Positions 52,903-60,641 of a DNA stretch of 64,000 nt are shown piece after piece. A model generated the notes under the pieces. That model made no database searches, was not told the DNA's origin, and worked only from the letters and a program-made list of their open reading frames with translations. The position numbers and the translations under genes were made by a program. How positions within the stretch are numbered: position 1 is the first letter of the stretch; the number at the start of each line of letters is the position of its first letter. The stretch comes from Bacillota bacterium (GTDB taxonomy: Bacteria; Bacillota; Clostridia; Lachnospirales; Cellulosilyticaceae). The stretch covers positions 1 through 64,000 of the forward strand of contig JAEWMQ010000024.1 of assembly GCA_023393125.1 (NCBI GenBank), given 5' to 3'.

Positions 52903-54177
52903 ATGGATAATAAAACAGATGTTAAGGGAAGAGTACTAGAATATTTTAAGACTTTTATGGTAGGTGCTTTATTAATTAGTGTATTGCTATTTGTTGGAAT
53001 TTCGTACATTGTTATTGGAGATTTAGGCAAAGCAGTTCTTTTAGCAAGCGTTTTGGGAATTATTATAATCGGAATCATACTTGTGTTATTATTACCTATC
53101 AAAAGGTTTATTAAACAGTATAATGGTGACATTGAAAAAATAAAAGAAGGGAATCTTAGCTTACTTCTTAATCTTGACCAATATAAACATAATAAATTAT
53201 TTGGGAAACTAATAGATTCTGTCAATGTTATTTTTTCTGAGTTTAGTCATTTGATAGATGATTCTTTTAAAGTTGTAGATACAATTACAACAACAACTAA
53301 CCAAGTTACTGAAAGCACGGAAGAAGCTATGAAAGCGATTTGTCAAATGAGCGGCATGATGAAAGAAATTGCTGAAGGTGCTAATGAGCAAGCTGCTCAA
53401 AGTCAAACAGGTGAAGCTCTTATGGAGACTTTATCACAGGAGATTACAGTTGCCTATGACAACTGTAAAGGGATTATGGAAGAAGCAGGTAAGATCCAAG
53501 GATTAAATGAAGAAGGAAAAGCGTCTATCCGTTTATTGCAAGAGCGTGCAGCTAGTGCAGTACAAGCTACAGAAGAGATTGTAAAAACAGTAGCCTTTTT
53601 AACAAATAAAATTAAAGATATTACATTATTTGTAGATGCTATTGAAAGTATAGCATCACAAACCAATTTGCTTGCATTAAATGCAGCTATTGAAGCAGCA
53701 CGTGCGGGTGATGCAGGTAGAGGATTTGGTGTTGTAGCAGAAGAAATTAGAGGACTTGCAGATCAAAGTCATAATTCTACTGAGCAAATTAAAAATTTAG
53801 TGTCTAATATACAAGCTGAATCAGAAAAAGCGATAACAGCTATGAATAAAATGAATACGGTATCAGAAGATGAAACAGAAGCTGTAAGTGCAGCAGAACA
53901 GGTATTCACAAAGATGGCTACCAGTATAGAGGCCATAGTAGATAAGATTACAATTACTAATGAAGCTATTACTAAAGTTAACCAAGATAAAAATAAGGTT
54001 AATGCTGTTATAGAGCAAGTAGCTGCAGTTACTCAAACTACAGCAGCCTATACGGAAGAAGGTGTTAGTAGTACAGAAGAGCAAGAAGTATTAATGAAAC
54101 GAGTAAACTCAGAAATTAGTACGCTTAATAAAGAAGTAGAAGTGCTTAATAGCAAACTTAAGAAGTATAGAAAATAA
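52903..54177 (+). CDS. Methyl-accepting chemotaxis protein without large sensor domain
   Basis: A 424-residue receptor. Two membrane segments lie close together at about 17-38 and 45-66, joined by a loop of a few residues, so there is no extracellular ligand domain. A short HAMP-like helix follows (VKRF-like IKRFIKQYNGDIEKIKEG), then a long coiled coil. The hairpin tip, with ESIASQTNLLALNAAIEAAR, then GDAGRGFGVVAEEIRGLAD, is the CheA/CheW contact. It likely senses a membrane or cytoplasmic state. No chemotaxis genes are nearby. Confidence 0.92.
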   Translation: MDNKTDVKGRVLEYFKTFMVGALLISVLLFVGISYIVIGDLGKAVLLASVLGIIIIGIILVLLLPIKRFIKQYNGDIEKIKEGNLSLLLNLDQYKHNKLFGKLIDSVNVIFSEFSHLIDDSFKVVDTITTTTNQVTESTEEAMKAICQMSGMMKEIAEGANEQAAQSQTGEALMETLSQEITVAYDNCKGIMEEAGKIQGLNEEGKASIRLLQERAASAVQATEEIVKTVAFLTNKIKDITLFVDAIESIASQTNLLALNAAIEAARAGDAGRGFGVVAEEIRGLADQSHNSTEQIKNLVSNIQAESEKAITAMNKMNTVSEDETEAVSAAEQVFTKMATSIEAIVDKITITNEAITKVNQDKNKVNAVIEQVAAVTQTTAAYTEEGVSSTEEQEVLMKRVNSEISTLNKEVEVLNSKLKKYRK

Positions 54178-54193
54178 GAGGATATCAAAGTGA

Positions 54194-54230
54194 AACAGTA
54201 GGATAAATCAGGGTTTATCCTACTGTTTTT
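54194..54230 (+). terminator. Terminator of the chemoreceptor gene
   Basis: A 14-bp stem (aacagtaggataaa with near-complement tttatcctactgtt) and TTTTT. Confidence 0.88.
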
Positions 54231-54285
54231 AGAAATAACTAAATTATATTTATGTAAATTTAAATATAAAATATAAAAAAATTGG

Positions 54286-54314
54286 TTGACAAGTAGCAAC
54301 AAAAAAACTATAAT
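54286..54314 (+). promoter_or_regulatory. Promoter of tRNA-Lys
   Basis: A perfect consensus: TTGACA (54286-54291), 17-bp spacer, TATAAT (54309-54314), 43 bp before the tRNA. Confidence 0.9.
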
Positions 54315-54357
54315 AGCTTATGTAACAGGGCAAGAAACATTTTCTAACTGTTATTAT

Positions 54358-54430
54358 GGGTCATTAGCTTAGTTGGTAGAGCATCAGACTCTTAATCTGA
54401 GGGTCCTGGGTTCGAGTCCCAGATGGCTCA
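54358..54430 (+). tRNA. tRNA-Lys (anticodon CTT)
   Basis: A 73-nt cloverleaf. The acceptor stem GGGTCAT pairs with ATGGCTC through two G-U pairs, the D-loop is GCTTAGTTGGTAGAGC, and the anticodon stem CAGA/TCTG carries loop CTCTTAA with CTT at 54391-54393. The T-arm is CCTGGGTTCGAGTCCCAG. The discriminator is A and no CCA is encoded. A strong promoter and terminator make it a single-tRNA unit. It marks the start of the accessory gene cluster. Confidence 0.95.
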
Positions 54431-54438
54431 TTAATTGA

Positions 54439-54486
54439 AAGAGGTAAGCATTAAGTATCAATAGATACGGTGCTTACCTCTTTTTT
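54439..54486 (+). terminator. Terminator of tRNA-Lys
   Basis: A 12-bp outer stem (aagaggtaagca / tgcttacctctt) with an inner hairpin (gtatc aata gatac), followed by TTTTTT. A near copy is found at 57128-57170. Confidence 0.92.
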
Positions 54487-54550
54487 CGTTGTATGTGTAT
54501 AATAGAGAAATAGATATTTTAAGGGATTAAAAGTAAAGGAGAAATAGAAA

Positions 54551-54973
54551 ATGATACAATCAATAGTGCACATTGCTTTAGTAGTAGAAGATTATGATAA
54601 AGCAATTGACTTCTATACAAATAAACTTCACTTTACATTAGTTGAAGATACCTACCAAGCAGAGCAAGATAAACGTTGGGTGGTTGTTTCCCCACCAGGT
54701 TCTAATGGAACTACAGTATTACTGGCGAAAGCTTCAAAGCCTGAACAAGTACCTTTCATCGGTAACCAATCAGGTGGTAGAGTTTTTTTATTCTTAGGAA
54801 CAGATGATTTTTGGCGTGATTTTAATGAAATGAAGGAAAGAGGCATAGAATTTGTGAGAGAACCTAATGAACAGGATTATGGAACAGTAGCTGTTTTTAA
54901 AGATTTATACGGAAACCTATGGGACTTGGTTCAATACAATGAGAAGTACCCGATGTTTACAAGGGTGAAGTAG
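54551..54973 (+). CDS. VOC-family (glyoxalase-like) protein
   Basis: A 140-residue vicinal-oxygen-chelate fold of two beta-alpha-beta-beta-beta modules. MIQSIVHIALVVEDYDKAID opens the first, and GTVAVFKDLYGNLWDLVQYN closes the second. Candidate metal ligands are His7 and the terminal Gln of LVQYN. The segment TTVLLAKASKPEQ is typical of lactoylglutathione-lyase-like proteins. Substrate unknown. It is the first small gene behind tRNA-Lys. It uses TATAAT at 54498-54503 in the DNA after the tRNA terminator. Confidence 0.82.
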   Translation: MIQSIVHIALVVEDYDKAIDFYTNKLHFTLVEDTYQAEQDKRWVVVSPPGSNGTTVLLAKASKPEQVPFIGNQSGGRVFLFLGTDDFWRDFNEMKERGIEFVREPNEQDYGTVAVFKDLYGNLWDLVQYNEKYPMFTRVK

Positions 54974-55000
54974 TTTATCTTATATAGTATTACTCGATAA

Positions 55001-55074
55001 AACAGTTATTTAGATTAGCAATTAAAAGAATAGTTTTAGATAGGACCAGTGATTAGCTGGTCTTATTTTTTGTA
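55001..55074 (+). repeat. Accessory-unit trailer repeat R1
   Basis: A motif aacagttatttagattagc, then aattaaaagaatagtttt, then a terminator hairpin (aggaccag / ctggtctt) and TATTTTT. It resembles R2 and R3 after different genes. Each copy has the same order: core near AAATAGTTAT, AT-rich spacer ending AtAGTTT, and hairpin with cTTATTTTT. Confidence 0.6.
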
Positions 55075-55150
55075 TCGCACAAAACTACAAAATGCAACAA
55101 GGATAAAGTGGTATACTATGTAATAACTACATATACTCAATTGAGTGATA

Positions 55151-55202
55151 AGAATAGATATTTTATAAGTTGATAAATCAGAATCTGTAAGGAGAAGATA
55201 TT
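55151..55202 (+). repeat. Accessory-unit leader repeat L1
   Basis: agaatagatattttataag, then tgataaatcagaatctgtaa and the ribosome site AGGAGA just before the GNAT start. It corresponds to L2 (55867) and L3 (58843) with several changes. It may supply part of the promoter/leader for the gene. Confidence 0.5.
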
Positions 55203-55799
55203 ATGGAAAATATAATAAATTTTTCAATTAAGCCCTTAACACATGAATTAATATTAGACTACCTTGATTTCTTTGATAATCGTGCATTTACAGATGAAAA
55301 TCCTAATGGCCCATGTTATTGTACGTCACCTAATCAAGATGAAAATACAATCAAGCAAATGGTCAGTGAGTTTAAAACAAATGGAGTAAAAGAAACAGTA
55401 CGTAAATATGCCGTAGAGATGCTAAATGCTGATAAGATACAGGGATATTTAGCTTTTGATGGTAATACATCCATAGGATGGTGTAATGCGGCGGACATTA
55501 AAAGTTATGAAGGGTTTGTACCTAGGTTTGCACTTGAAAAAACTTGTTGTAAGACAATTTCTATTGTTTGCTTTGAAATTGCACCAGAATATCGTGGTAT
55601 GGGCATTGCATCAGCATTTATTAATCGGATTTGTATAGATGCAAAAATTAAAGGATATGAGGCTATTGAAGGTTATGCCAAGATAAATAGTAAACGTGAT
55701 GATTATGATTATCATGGGTCGATTAGGTTATATGAAAAAGCGGGATTTTCTGAAATTGCATGTCAAGATGGACAAATTATAATGAGAAAAATCTTATAA
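55203..55799 (+). CDS. GNAT-family N-acetyltransferase
   Basis: A 198-residue acetyltransferase. The N-terminal part has FDNRAFTDENPNGPCYCTSP, a pattern with two nearby Cys. The acetyl-CoA loop is EYRGMGIASAFINRI (about 127-141), and the end has YHGSIRLYEKAGF. The acceptor is unknown. GGAGAAG lies before the ATG. It sits in a unit bracketed by leader L1 and followed by another leader (L2), with no other gene in its transcript. Confidence 0.8.
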   Translation: MENIINFSIKPLTHELILDYLDFFDNRAFTDENPNGPCYCTSPNQDENTIKQMVSEFKTNGVKETVRKYAVEMLNADKIQGYLAFDGNTSIGWCNAADIKSYEGFVPRFALEKTCCKTISIVCFEIAPEYRGMGIASAFINRICIDAKIKGYEAIEGYAKINSKRDDYDYHGSIRLYEKAGFSEIACQDGQIIMRKIL

Positions 55800-55866
55800 T
55801 TTGTTTTCAAACAAAGCTATGAGTTAAATTTATAAGGATACTATAATTGAATTATCTCGGCTTAAC

Positions 55867-55919
55867 AAATAGTTATTTTATAGAGCGATAAATTTGAATT
55901 TGATAAGGGATGAAACAGA
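55867..55919 (+). repeat. Accessory-unit leader repeat L2
   Basis: The first 18 bases (aaatagttattttataga) are identical to L3 at 58843, and the next 25 (ending aatttg) remain similar. It directly precedes the start codon of the small gene at 55920. Different genes follow each leader. Confidence 0.6.
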
Positions 55920-56126
55920 ATGAGTAAATACAATTCTTTATGGGAATATGTACAAAAAAACGGAAATCAATCATTTAAATTAACTTTTGATGAAGTTAAG
56001 GATATTGCTGGAATACCAATAGACCATTCATTTTTGAAGTATAAGAAAGAGTTAACAGAATACGGTTATCAAGTAGGAAAAATATCTATGAAAGAGCAGA
56101 CTGTTATTTTCAATAAGATTGACTAA
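55920..56126 (+). CDS. Small hypothetical protein in accessory unit
   Basis: A 68-residue soluble protein beginning MSKYNSLWEYVQKNGNQSFK and containing FDEVKDIAGIPIDHSFL then YKKELTEYGYQ. The form Y-x-x-L-W-E-Y-V ... FDE(V/I) resembles the N-terminal part of a widespread small DUF family (DUF7662-like) often found in mobile or stress regions. The match is from memory and weak. GGGATGA precedes the ATG. Function unknown. It is the only intact gene in its unit. Confidence 0.55.
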   Translation: MSKYNSLWEYVQKNGNQSFKLTFDEVKDIAGIPIDHSFLKYKKELTEYGYQVGKISMKEQTVIFNKID

Positions 56127-56148
56127 TCAATTCTGGTTTGTTAGAGAG

Positions 56149-56460
56149 ATTATGATTATAAGCTTTGGCTAAACTATGAGGATAAAGAGGTAGTAATTGC
56201 TAATGTTACTATGTTTAATAATAGTGGAAAATCAGTAGCTCCATATGAAAGTTTTTACTCGATAAAAGCTTATCAAAACGGAATTGAGTTGGAGCAGACA
56301 ATGGCTGACATAGAAAACGATGAATTTAGATATGTAATGAATGGAGCATCACTTGAATATGGAAATGCTTTTATTATATAAAGATAATTCTCCAGTTACA
56401 ATTGAAATAAGTAAAGTTTTAGGAGAAGATAAAGTAAGTAAAACTTTTAAATTACAATAA
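56149..56460 (+). pseudogene. Truncated, frameshifted DUF5067-like lipoprotein domain
   Basis: The frame from 56149 reads YDYKLWLNYEDKEVVIANVT, then FNNSGKSVAPYESFYSIKAY and QNGIELEQ, which matches the DUF5067 beta-sandwich of clostridial lipoproteins (partner strand 'AYQNGIELE'). It stops at the TAA 56380-56382, but the next frame continues KDNSPVTIEISKVLGEDKVS and KTFKLQ to a stop at 56460. A one-base change near 56372 splits the domain, and the signal peptide and N-terminal half are missing. It is therefore a remnant. Confidence 0.7.
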
Positions 56461-56510
56461 TAAAAGAATGGTTTTAGACAGGGTTAGGTGACAACTTGCC
56501 CTGTATTTGT
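56454..56510 (+). repeat. Accessory-unit trailer repeat R4 with terminator
   Basis: The pattern taaaagaatggttttagaca followed by hairpin arms acaggg / ccctgt and TATTTGT. It is a shortened relative of R1 (aaaagaatagttttagata then hairpin), lacking the first part. It closes the broken DUF5067-like unit. Confidence 0.55.
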
Positions 56511-56566
56511 ATAATTAAGGAAATATATACTTATAGACATTATTTACACAACAGGAGGTGTAGAAG

Positions 56567-57018
56567 ATGACAGTAGATGAATTTTGGAATACTTTTTTAT
56601 TGGAAACAGGAAAAAATAAGGACACAAAATACATAGATTGTTTTCATTTTGAGCTAACGGAAAAATTGGCGAATGAATTATTATCACTTGTTTTATCAGG
56701 ACAAAAGCGAGCAACAGCAGCTAGCCTGTATGCATATGAAATTAATGGTGACAGAATACCGCAAACGGGGGATTATAGTATAGTTACTGATTGGGAGGGC
56801 AACCCGAGATGCATTATAGAAACAATAGATGTAACCATATTGCCGTTTAAGGATGTTACATTTGATATTTGCAAAAGAGAGGGAGAAGATGAAAATCTAG
56901 CCTCTTGGCGTGATGGACATATTCGTTTTTTTATAGAAGATGGAAGGAGTTAGGCTATACTTTTTGTGAGGATATGCCTGTTGTTTTTGAAGATTTCAAG
57001 GTCGTGTTTGCAAAATGA
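56567..57018 (+). pseudogene. ASCH-domain protein, frameshifted near its end
   Basis: The frame from 56567 encodes 128 residues and matches the ASCH fold: FHFELTEKLANELLSLVLSG, GQKRATAAS, IPQTGDYSIVTDWEGNPRCI. It ends early at TAG 56951-56953 after IEDGRS. The next frame continues ELGYTFCEDMPVVFEDFKVV and FAK, which is the normal C-terminal strand of the family (ends 57018). A one-base indel in the purine-rich ggaaggag near 56942-56949 explains it. The N-terminal 125 residues are complete, so some function may survive. ASCH proteins are thought to bind RNA. AGGAGG lies before the ATG. Confidence 0.75.
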
Positions 57019-57036
57019 GCATAATCTTTAGGAAGC

Positions 57037-57110
57037 AAATAGTTATCTAAACCGGCAATTAAAAAGATAGTTTGATTAAAGGCTAGAGAAATCTAGCCTT
57101 ATTTTTATGG
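57037..57110 (+). repeat. Accessory-unit trailer repeat R2 with terminator
   Basis: aaatagttatctaaaccg, then gcaattaaaaagatagtttg (a 20-base stretch identical to R3 at 59367-59386), then a stem (ggctaga / tctagcc) and TTATTTTT. Its last 21 bases also occur exactly at 127-147. It follows the frameshifted ASCH gene. Confidence 0.65.
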
Positions 57111-57127
57111 ATAAAATTGCTTCACAA

Positions 57128-57192
57128 GGTCAGCATTAAGTATCAATAGATACAGTGCTTACCTTTTTTCGTTGCATGTGTGTAGTAGAGTA
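57128..57192 (+). repeat. Second copy of the tRNA-Lys terminator region
   Basis: This matches 54444-54506 (from ggtaagcattaag to the TATAAT-region) with only a few changes: same stem, the same inner gtatcaatagatac hairpin, same TTTTTTCGTTG, and a decayed -10 (TGTAGT for TATAAT). There is no tRNA sequence in front of it. It therefore appears to come from a duplication of about 65 bp, likely as part of a larger event whose other parts have been lost. Confidence 0.75.
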
Positions 57193-57819
57193 AAAGTGTG
57201 TAGTAAAAAATAAACTGTAATTTAAAAATATAAAAAATAGGCAAATACATGCTAGTATTAACCTAAAATATTATTAAGACATTGAACGTCATTTATTAAT
57301 TCTTTTGGGATTACGTGAGTGTAAATATTCATTTCAAATAGGTCAACGGTAAACAATATTCTTGACCGTATAAAGTCACAGAGGGAGGGCATAGCCCCCA
57401 TTTAGTAAGTAGTATGGGCTATTATAGTAAGCAGATAAGTATAACGTGAAAGAACACCTGAATCAGTATTTTAATTAAATACGTAAATAAACTAGGGTAG
57501 AGTCAAATCCTTATATTTTCTATATATAAACTCTATCAAATGACAAAATATAACAATACTGAAGTGATATACTATATAAGTAGTTTAGTCAATAAAAATG
57601 TGAACTTAAAGCTTGAGAAGAGATATTGTATGTTAACCAAAAGGAGATGTAAGACTTGTTGTTATAGGTAGAAATAAGATTGAAAAAAGGCCATTACTGA
57701 TGATTAATGCAGTGGTAGGAGACATAAAAATTAATATAAGTGTATCAGTAAATCATAACCAGAGAAGGTACTTCGGTTTTATTACCCTTTTCTGCCTTCC
57801 GTAGAAAGGAATGTTCATA

Positions 57820-58764
57820 ATGATGAAAGATTTAAAAGTAATATTTATGGGTACACCTGATTTTAGTGTAAATGTACTTAATAGCTTAATTTATAATACT
57901 AATGTAATAGGAGTAGTAACTCAACCAGATAAATTAGCTGGTAGAAATCAAATATTGACAGAACCAGCTGTAAAAAAAGGTGGCACTTGAAAACAATATA
58001 AAAGTAATACAACCAACTAAAATAAGAGAAGAATATCAAAGTATAATAGATTTAAATCCTGATATCATTATAACTTGTGCATATGGTCAATTTCTCCCAA
58101 AAGAGATATTAGATTATCCTAAATATGGTTGTATAAATGTTCATGCATCACTTCTTCCAAAATTAAGAGGAGGAGCACCTATTCATAAAGCTATTATTGA
58201 TGGATATACCACTACAGGTATAACCATAATGTATATGGGTCTAAAAATGGATAATGGTGATATAACAAGCCAAAAAAGCATTAAAATAGAAAAAACTGAT
58301 AATGTAGGTACGTTGCATGATAAATTAAGCCTATTAGGTACAGAATTATTAATGGAGACATTACCAAGTATTGTAAGTGGACGAGCAAATAGAATTGTCC
58401 AAAATGAAGAAGAAGTAACATTTGCTTATAATATATCAAGGGAAGATGAACATATAAATTTCAATAAAACAAAAATAGAAGTTTTTAACCAAATAAGAGG
58501 ACTTAATCCATGGCCAGTATCATATGCAATTTTAGATGATAAAGAAATAAAAATATACGAAGCTATTATAGGTGAAGATATTTATAAAGAAAAATCAAAT
58601 GGAGAAATAGTAAGGTTATACAAGGATGGAATAGGAATTAAAGTATCTGATGGGGAAATTATTTTAAAAATAATAAAACCTTCAGGTAGTAATAAAATGA
58701 GTGTGAAGGATTATCTTAATGGATTTAAAGAAAAAAACAATCTAATTGGTAAGATATTTAGGTG
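57820..58764 (+). pseudogene. fmt: Fmt-like methionyl-tRNA formyltransferase with frameshift
   Basis: The first frame (57820-57990) encodes MMKDLKVIFMGTPDFSVNVL and TQPDKLAGRNQ then stops. The next frame (from 57980) continues ALENNIKVIQPTKIR, then INVHASLLPKLRGGAPIHKA with the catalytic Asn-x-His, and MDNGDITSQKS with the catalytic Asp, to a C-terminal OB-like domain ending at 58764. The joint is a run of seven As followed by GG; six As would restore a 315-residue enzyme. A real fmt formylates Met-tRNA. This gene is not with def or priA as usual and uses many ATA codons, so it is likely an extra copy gained by transfer. The frameshift could be real or an assembly error. Confidence 0.8.
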
Positions 58765-58842
58765 ATTTATGAGTAGTTCCCTATTTCATTTAACTTTATA
58801 GAACGAGTATTTTTCTTCTACAACAAATACTACCATATAATA

Positions 58843-58890
58843 AAATAGTTATTTTATAGAATTATAAATTAGAATTTGTAGAGGTGAATT
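58843..58890 (+). repeat. Accessory-unit leader repeat L3
   Basis: aaatagttattttataga, shared exactly with L2, then attataaattagaatttgta and ribosome site GAGGTG before the next GNAT start. It is another copy of the leader with a different gene behind it. Confidence 0.6.
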
Positions 58891-59331
58891 ATGAATATTA
58901 ATAAAGTAACGGGTGTAAAAAAAGAATATATGGATTTGCTGTTGTTGGCTGACGAACAGGAAAATATGATAGATAAATACCTTGAGAATGGTGAAATGTT
59001 TGTTTTGGATGATGATGGCATAAAGGCTGAGTGCGTAATTACCAAAGAAGCCGATGGCGTTTACGAACTTAAAAACATTGCTGTGTTACCTGATTGTCAA
59101 CGAAAAGGTTATGGAAAACGCCTGATTGAATTTCTCTTTGCGCATTATTCCGACTGCAATGTTCTGTTTGTCGGAACTGGTGACTGTCCTTCAATGCTTT
59201 CTTTTTATAAAATCTGCGGTTTTATACAATCGCATAGAGTAAAAAACTTTTTTATAGATAACTACGACCACCCAATGTATGAAGATGGAATACAATTGGT
59301 TGATATGGTTTATTTAAAAAAGGAACGATGA
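58891..59331 (+). CDS. GNAT-family N-acetyltransferase
   Basis: A 146-residue acetyltransferase. The core is NIAVLPDCQRKGYGKRLIEF (about 70-89), with the Q-x-x-G-x-G acetyl-CoA loop, followed by FVGTGDCPSMLSFYKICGF. The acceptor is unknown. Base use is more GC-rich and codons such as GCC, CTG and CTT are more frequent than in adjoining units, which hints at recent arrival. It follows leader L3 and is followed by trailer R3, so the unit is complete. Confidence 0.8.
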   Translation: MNINKVTGVKKEYMDLLLLADEQENMIDKYLENGEMFVLDDDGIKAECVITKEADGVYELKNIAVLPDCQRKGYGKRLIEFLFAHYSDCNVLFVGTGDCPSMLSFYKICGFIQSHRVKNFFIDNYDHPMYEDGIQLVDMVYLKKER

Positions 59332-59349
59332 GTTCCAGTTTATCGTAAT

Positions 59350-59395
59350 AAATAGCTATTAAACTAGCAATTAAAAAGATAGTTTGTTTGCTGTC
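59350..59395 (+). repeat. Accessory-unit trailer repeat R3
   Basis: aaatagctattaaactagc, then aattaaaaagatagtttg, identical over 20 bases to R2. The AAACTA...TAGTTT ends form a small inverted repeat. The terminal hairpin of other copies is replaced by a different AT-rich sequence. Confidence 0.6.
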
Positions 59396-59643
59396 AATTG
59401 TATTCTATATATAGAAGAAATAATATTTTCAAGTAAATTAGGATAGGGCCAAAAGCTTTATCTCTCTTTTTTATGCCTAAAATACTAGTTTTATAAAGCT
59501 TAGCATTTTAAAAGTGGATAGAATACTTATGAGAACCTTAAAAGGACTAGGTAGTTTCACCTAGCCCATCACCTTGAAAAATAGCAATTTTATTATTGTT
59601 AATATTATGTATTCATATAGTTATAATAGTATTATAAATTAAT
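59396..59643 (-). other. Intergenic DNA with a weak terminator
   Basis: AT-rich. At 59547-59564 a six-base stem (ctaggt / acctag) lies downstream of the next minus-strand gene and is followed on that strand by CCTTTTAAGG, so it may be its terminator. Nothing else is recognised. Confidence 0.4.
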
Positions 59644-59904
59644 CTATAAGGATATTAAGAAAATGAATATTAGAGAGCATGCTATGATAAGAGCAATATC
59701 TATAGCAGCAAACAGATATGTTTTTTTAAAAAGAGCTATAATAGTGCTAATACACCCTAATATTATAGTACTAAAAAATAAATAGAAGTTAGTAAATAAA
59801 CCACGAATAAATAAAGATTCTATTAAATATAGTACTACAAATATAATAAAGATATATTGTGAGAGCTTTATTGATTTAGGAGCATTATTCAGTTTATTCA
59901 ACAT
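59644..59904 (-). CDS. Small membrane protein
   Basis: An 86-residue protein with three likely membrane helices at about 17-33, 37-58 and 65-84, a short charged N-terminus, and no known motif. On the minus strand AAAGGTGGTG lies nine bases before the ATG, a good ribosome site. It is the only minus-strand gene of this accessory region and is probably a real one, but no function can be proposed. Confidence 0.6.
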   Translation of the reverse strand: MLNKLNNAPKSIKLSQYIFIIFVVLYLIESLFIRGLFTNFYLFFSTIILGCISTIIALFKKTYLFAAIDIALIIACSLIFIFLISL

Positions 59905-60036
59905 AAGAACACCACCTTTTAGAATTTTTTATTAATGAAAATTATATAAATTCAAGAGTGACATTGTATATTATAAATGAAAATCTATAATTTTGTATAG
60001 AGTAAAATTTATGAGCATAATTTTTATATAAGAGGT

Positions 60037-60076
60037 AATTAACTATTGCAAATAGCCTTTTTTAATTGAGGGCTTA
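60037..60076 (+). repeat. Accessory-unit trailer-like repeat R5
   Basis: The end ggcttatttttatgg shares 13 bases with R2 and with 135-147, preceded by imperfect hairpin arms agcc / gggct. Its start holds taactatt, the inverse of the AATAGTTA core. No gene on the plus strand directly precedes it, so it may be the remnant of a lost unit. Confidence 0.5.
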
Positions 60077-60197
60077 TTTTTATGGACAGAGTGTGGATTT
60101 TAGTATTTAAGTAGACAAAGATCTGCTAACAGACATATAATATTCTTAATAATTAGAATATAGAGTTATGTATGGTATGCAAATAAGGGGGGATTAA

Positions 60198-60641
60198 ATG
60201 AAAAAAATAATTTATAGTTTATTAATTATACTAGTACTAATTATTTCAGGTTGTTCTAATCAAAAAACTACTGAGTATCATTATACCTATAAAGGTGAAA
60301 ATGAATTATGGAGCGTAGAATATAAGGTAGATGGAAGTACAATACTTACTACTAAAAAAGAGGGGACATTAAGTGTTACTACGAATAAAGACACTGTACT
60401 GACAGCAACATATAAGAACGATATTTCAGAGTTACAAGGGGTAAAAAATATAACTATTTCGTATGATTGGACTTATGGGGGCGGCTCACTCATCCACGAG
60501 TATGATGATACGCCTCCAACACAGACTGTTTTTACAATAAAATCAAGTAGTACTAATGGGCCAATAGAAAGAAAAGATGAAATTATATATGTAACTATAA
60601 GTATTAACGGAGAGGAACAGATTATTGAACTAAAGGTGTAG
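60198..60641 (+). CDS. Small lipoprotein
   Basis: A 147-residue exported protein. Residues 1-18 form a lipoprotein signal with lipobox LIISGC (Cys19). The mature domain has repeated beta-strand patterns (YTYKGENELWSVEYKVDG, GTLSVTTNKDTVLTATYKND, IYVTISINGEEQIIELKV) and no cysteine pairs. It looks like a single immunoglobulin-like or beta-sandwich domain on the membrane outer face. GGGGGG precedes the ATG. Function unknown. Confidence 0.7.
   Translation: MKKIIYSLLIILVLIISGCSNQKTTEYHYTYKGENELWSVEYKVDGSTILTTKKEGTLSVTTNKDTVLTATYKNDISELQGVKNITISYDWTYGGGSLIHEYDDTPPTQTVFTIKSSSTNGPIERKDEIIYVTISINGEEQIIELKV

Larger units (their letters stand above)
57019..57819 (+). other. Long non-coding stretch with repeat R2 and a second tRNA-terminator copy
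   Basis: No gene with a ribosome site and supported frame is seen in these 800 bp. It contains trailer R2 (57037-57110) and a copy of the tRNA-Lys terminator (57128-57170). A hairpin (ggtcaa/ttgacc, about 57340-57370) comes next, then AT-rich DNA. The 57652-57800 segment, just after AAAGGAG, holds an unstarted frame of about 50 codons that I do not recognise. The next gene starts at 57820. Confidence 0.5.

Noticed and set aside
52845..53225. Minus-strand 126-codon frame
   Set aside because: It is antisense to the chemoreceptor membrane region; its hydrophobic text mirrors the coding strand.
57652..57802. Unstarted frame of about 50 codons (LVVIGRNKIEKRPLLMINAV and beyond) before the Fmt-like gene
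   Set aside because: It follows AAAGGAG but has no proper start codon in frame and no recognised family; perhaps a gene fragment, not supportable as a CDS.
57966..57990. Programmed ribosomal frameshift at the A7 run in the Fmt-like gene
   Set aside because: The needed shift is +1 (or -2), while A-AAA-AAG slippery runs promote -1 shifts; a -1 shift here gives a non-homologous frame. A simple indel is more likely.
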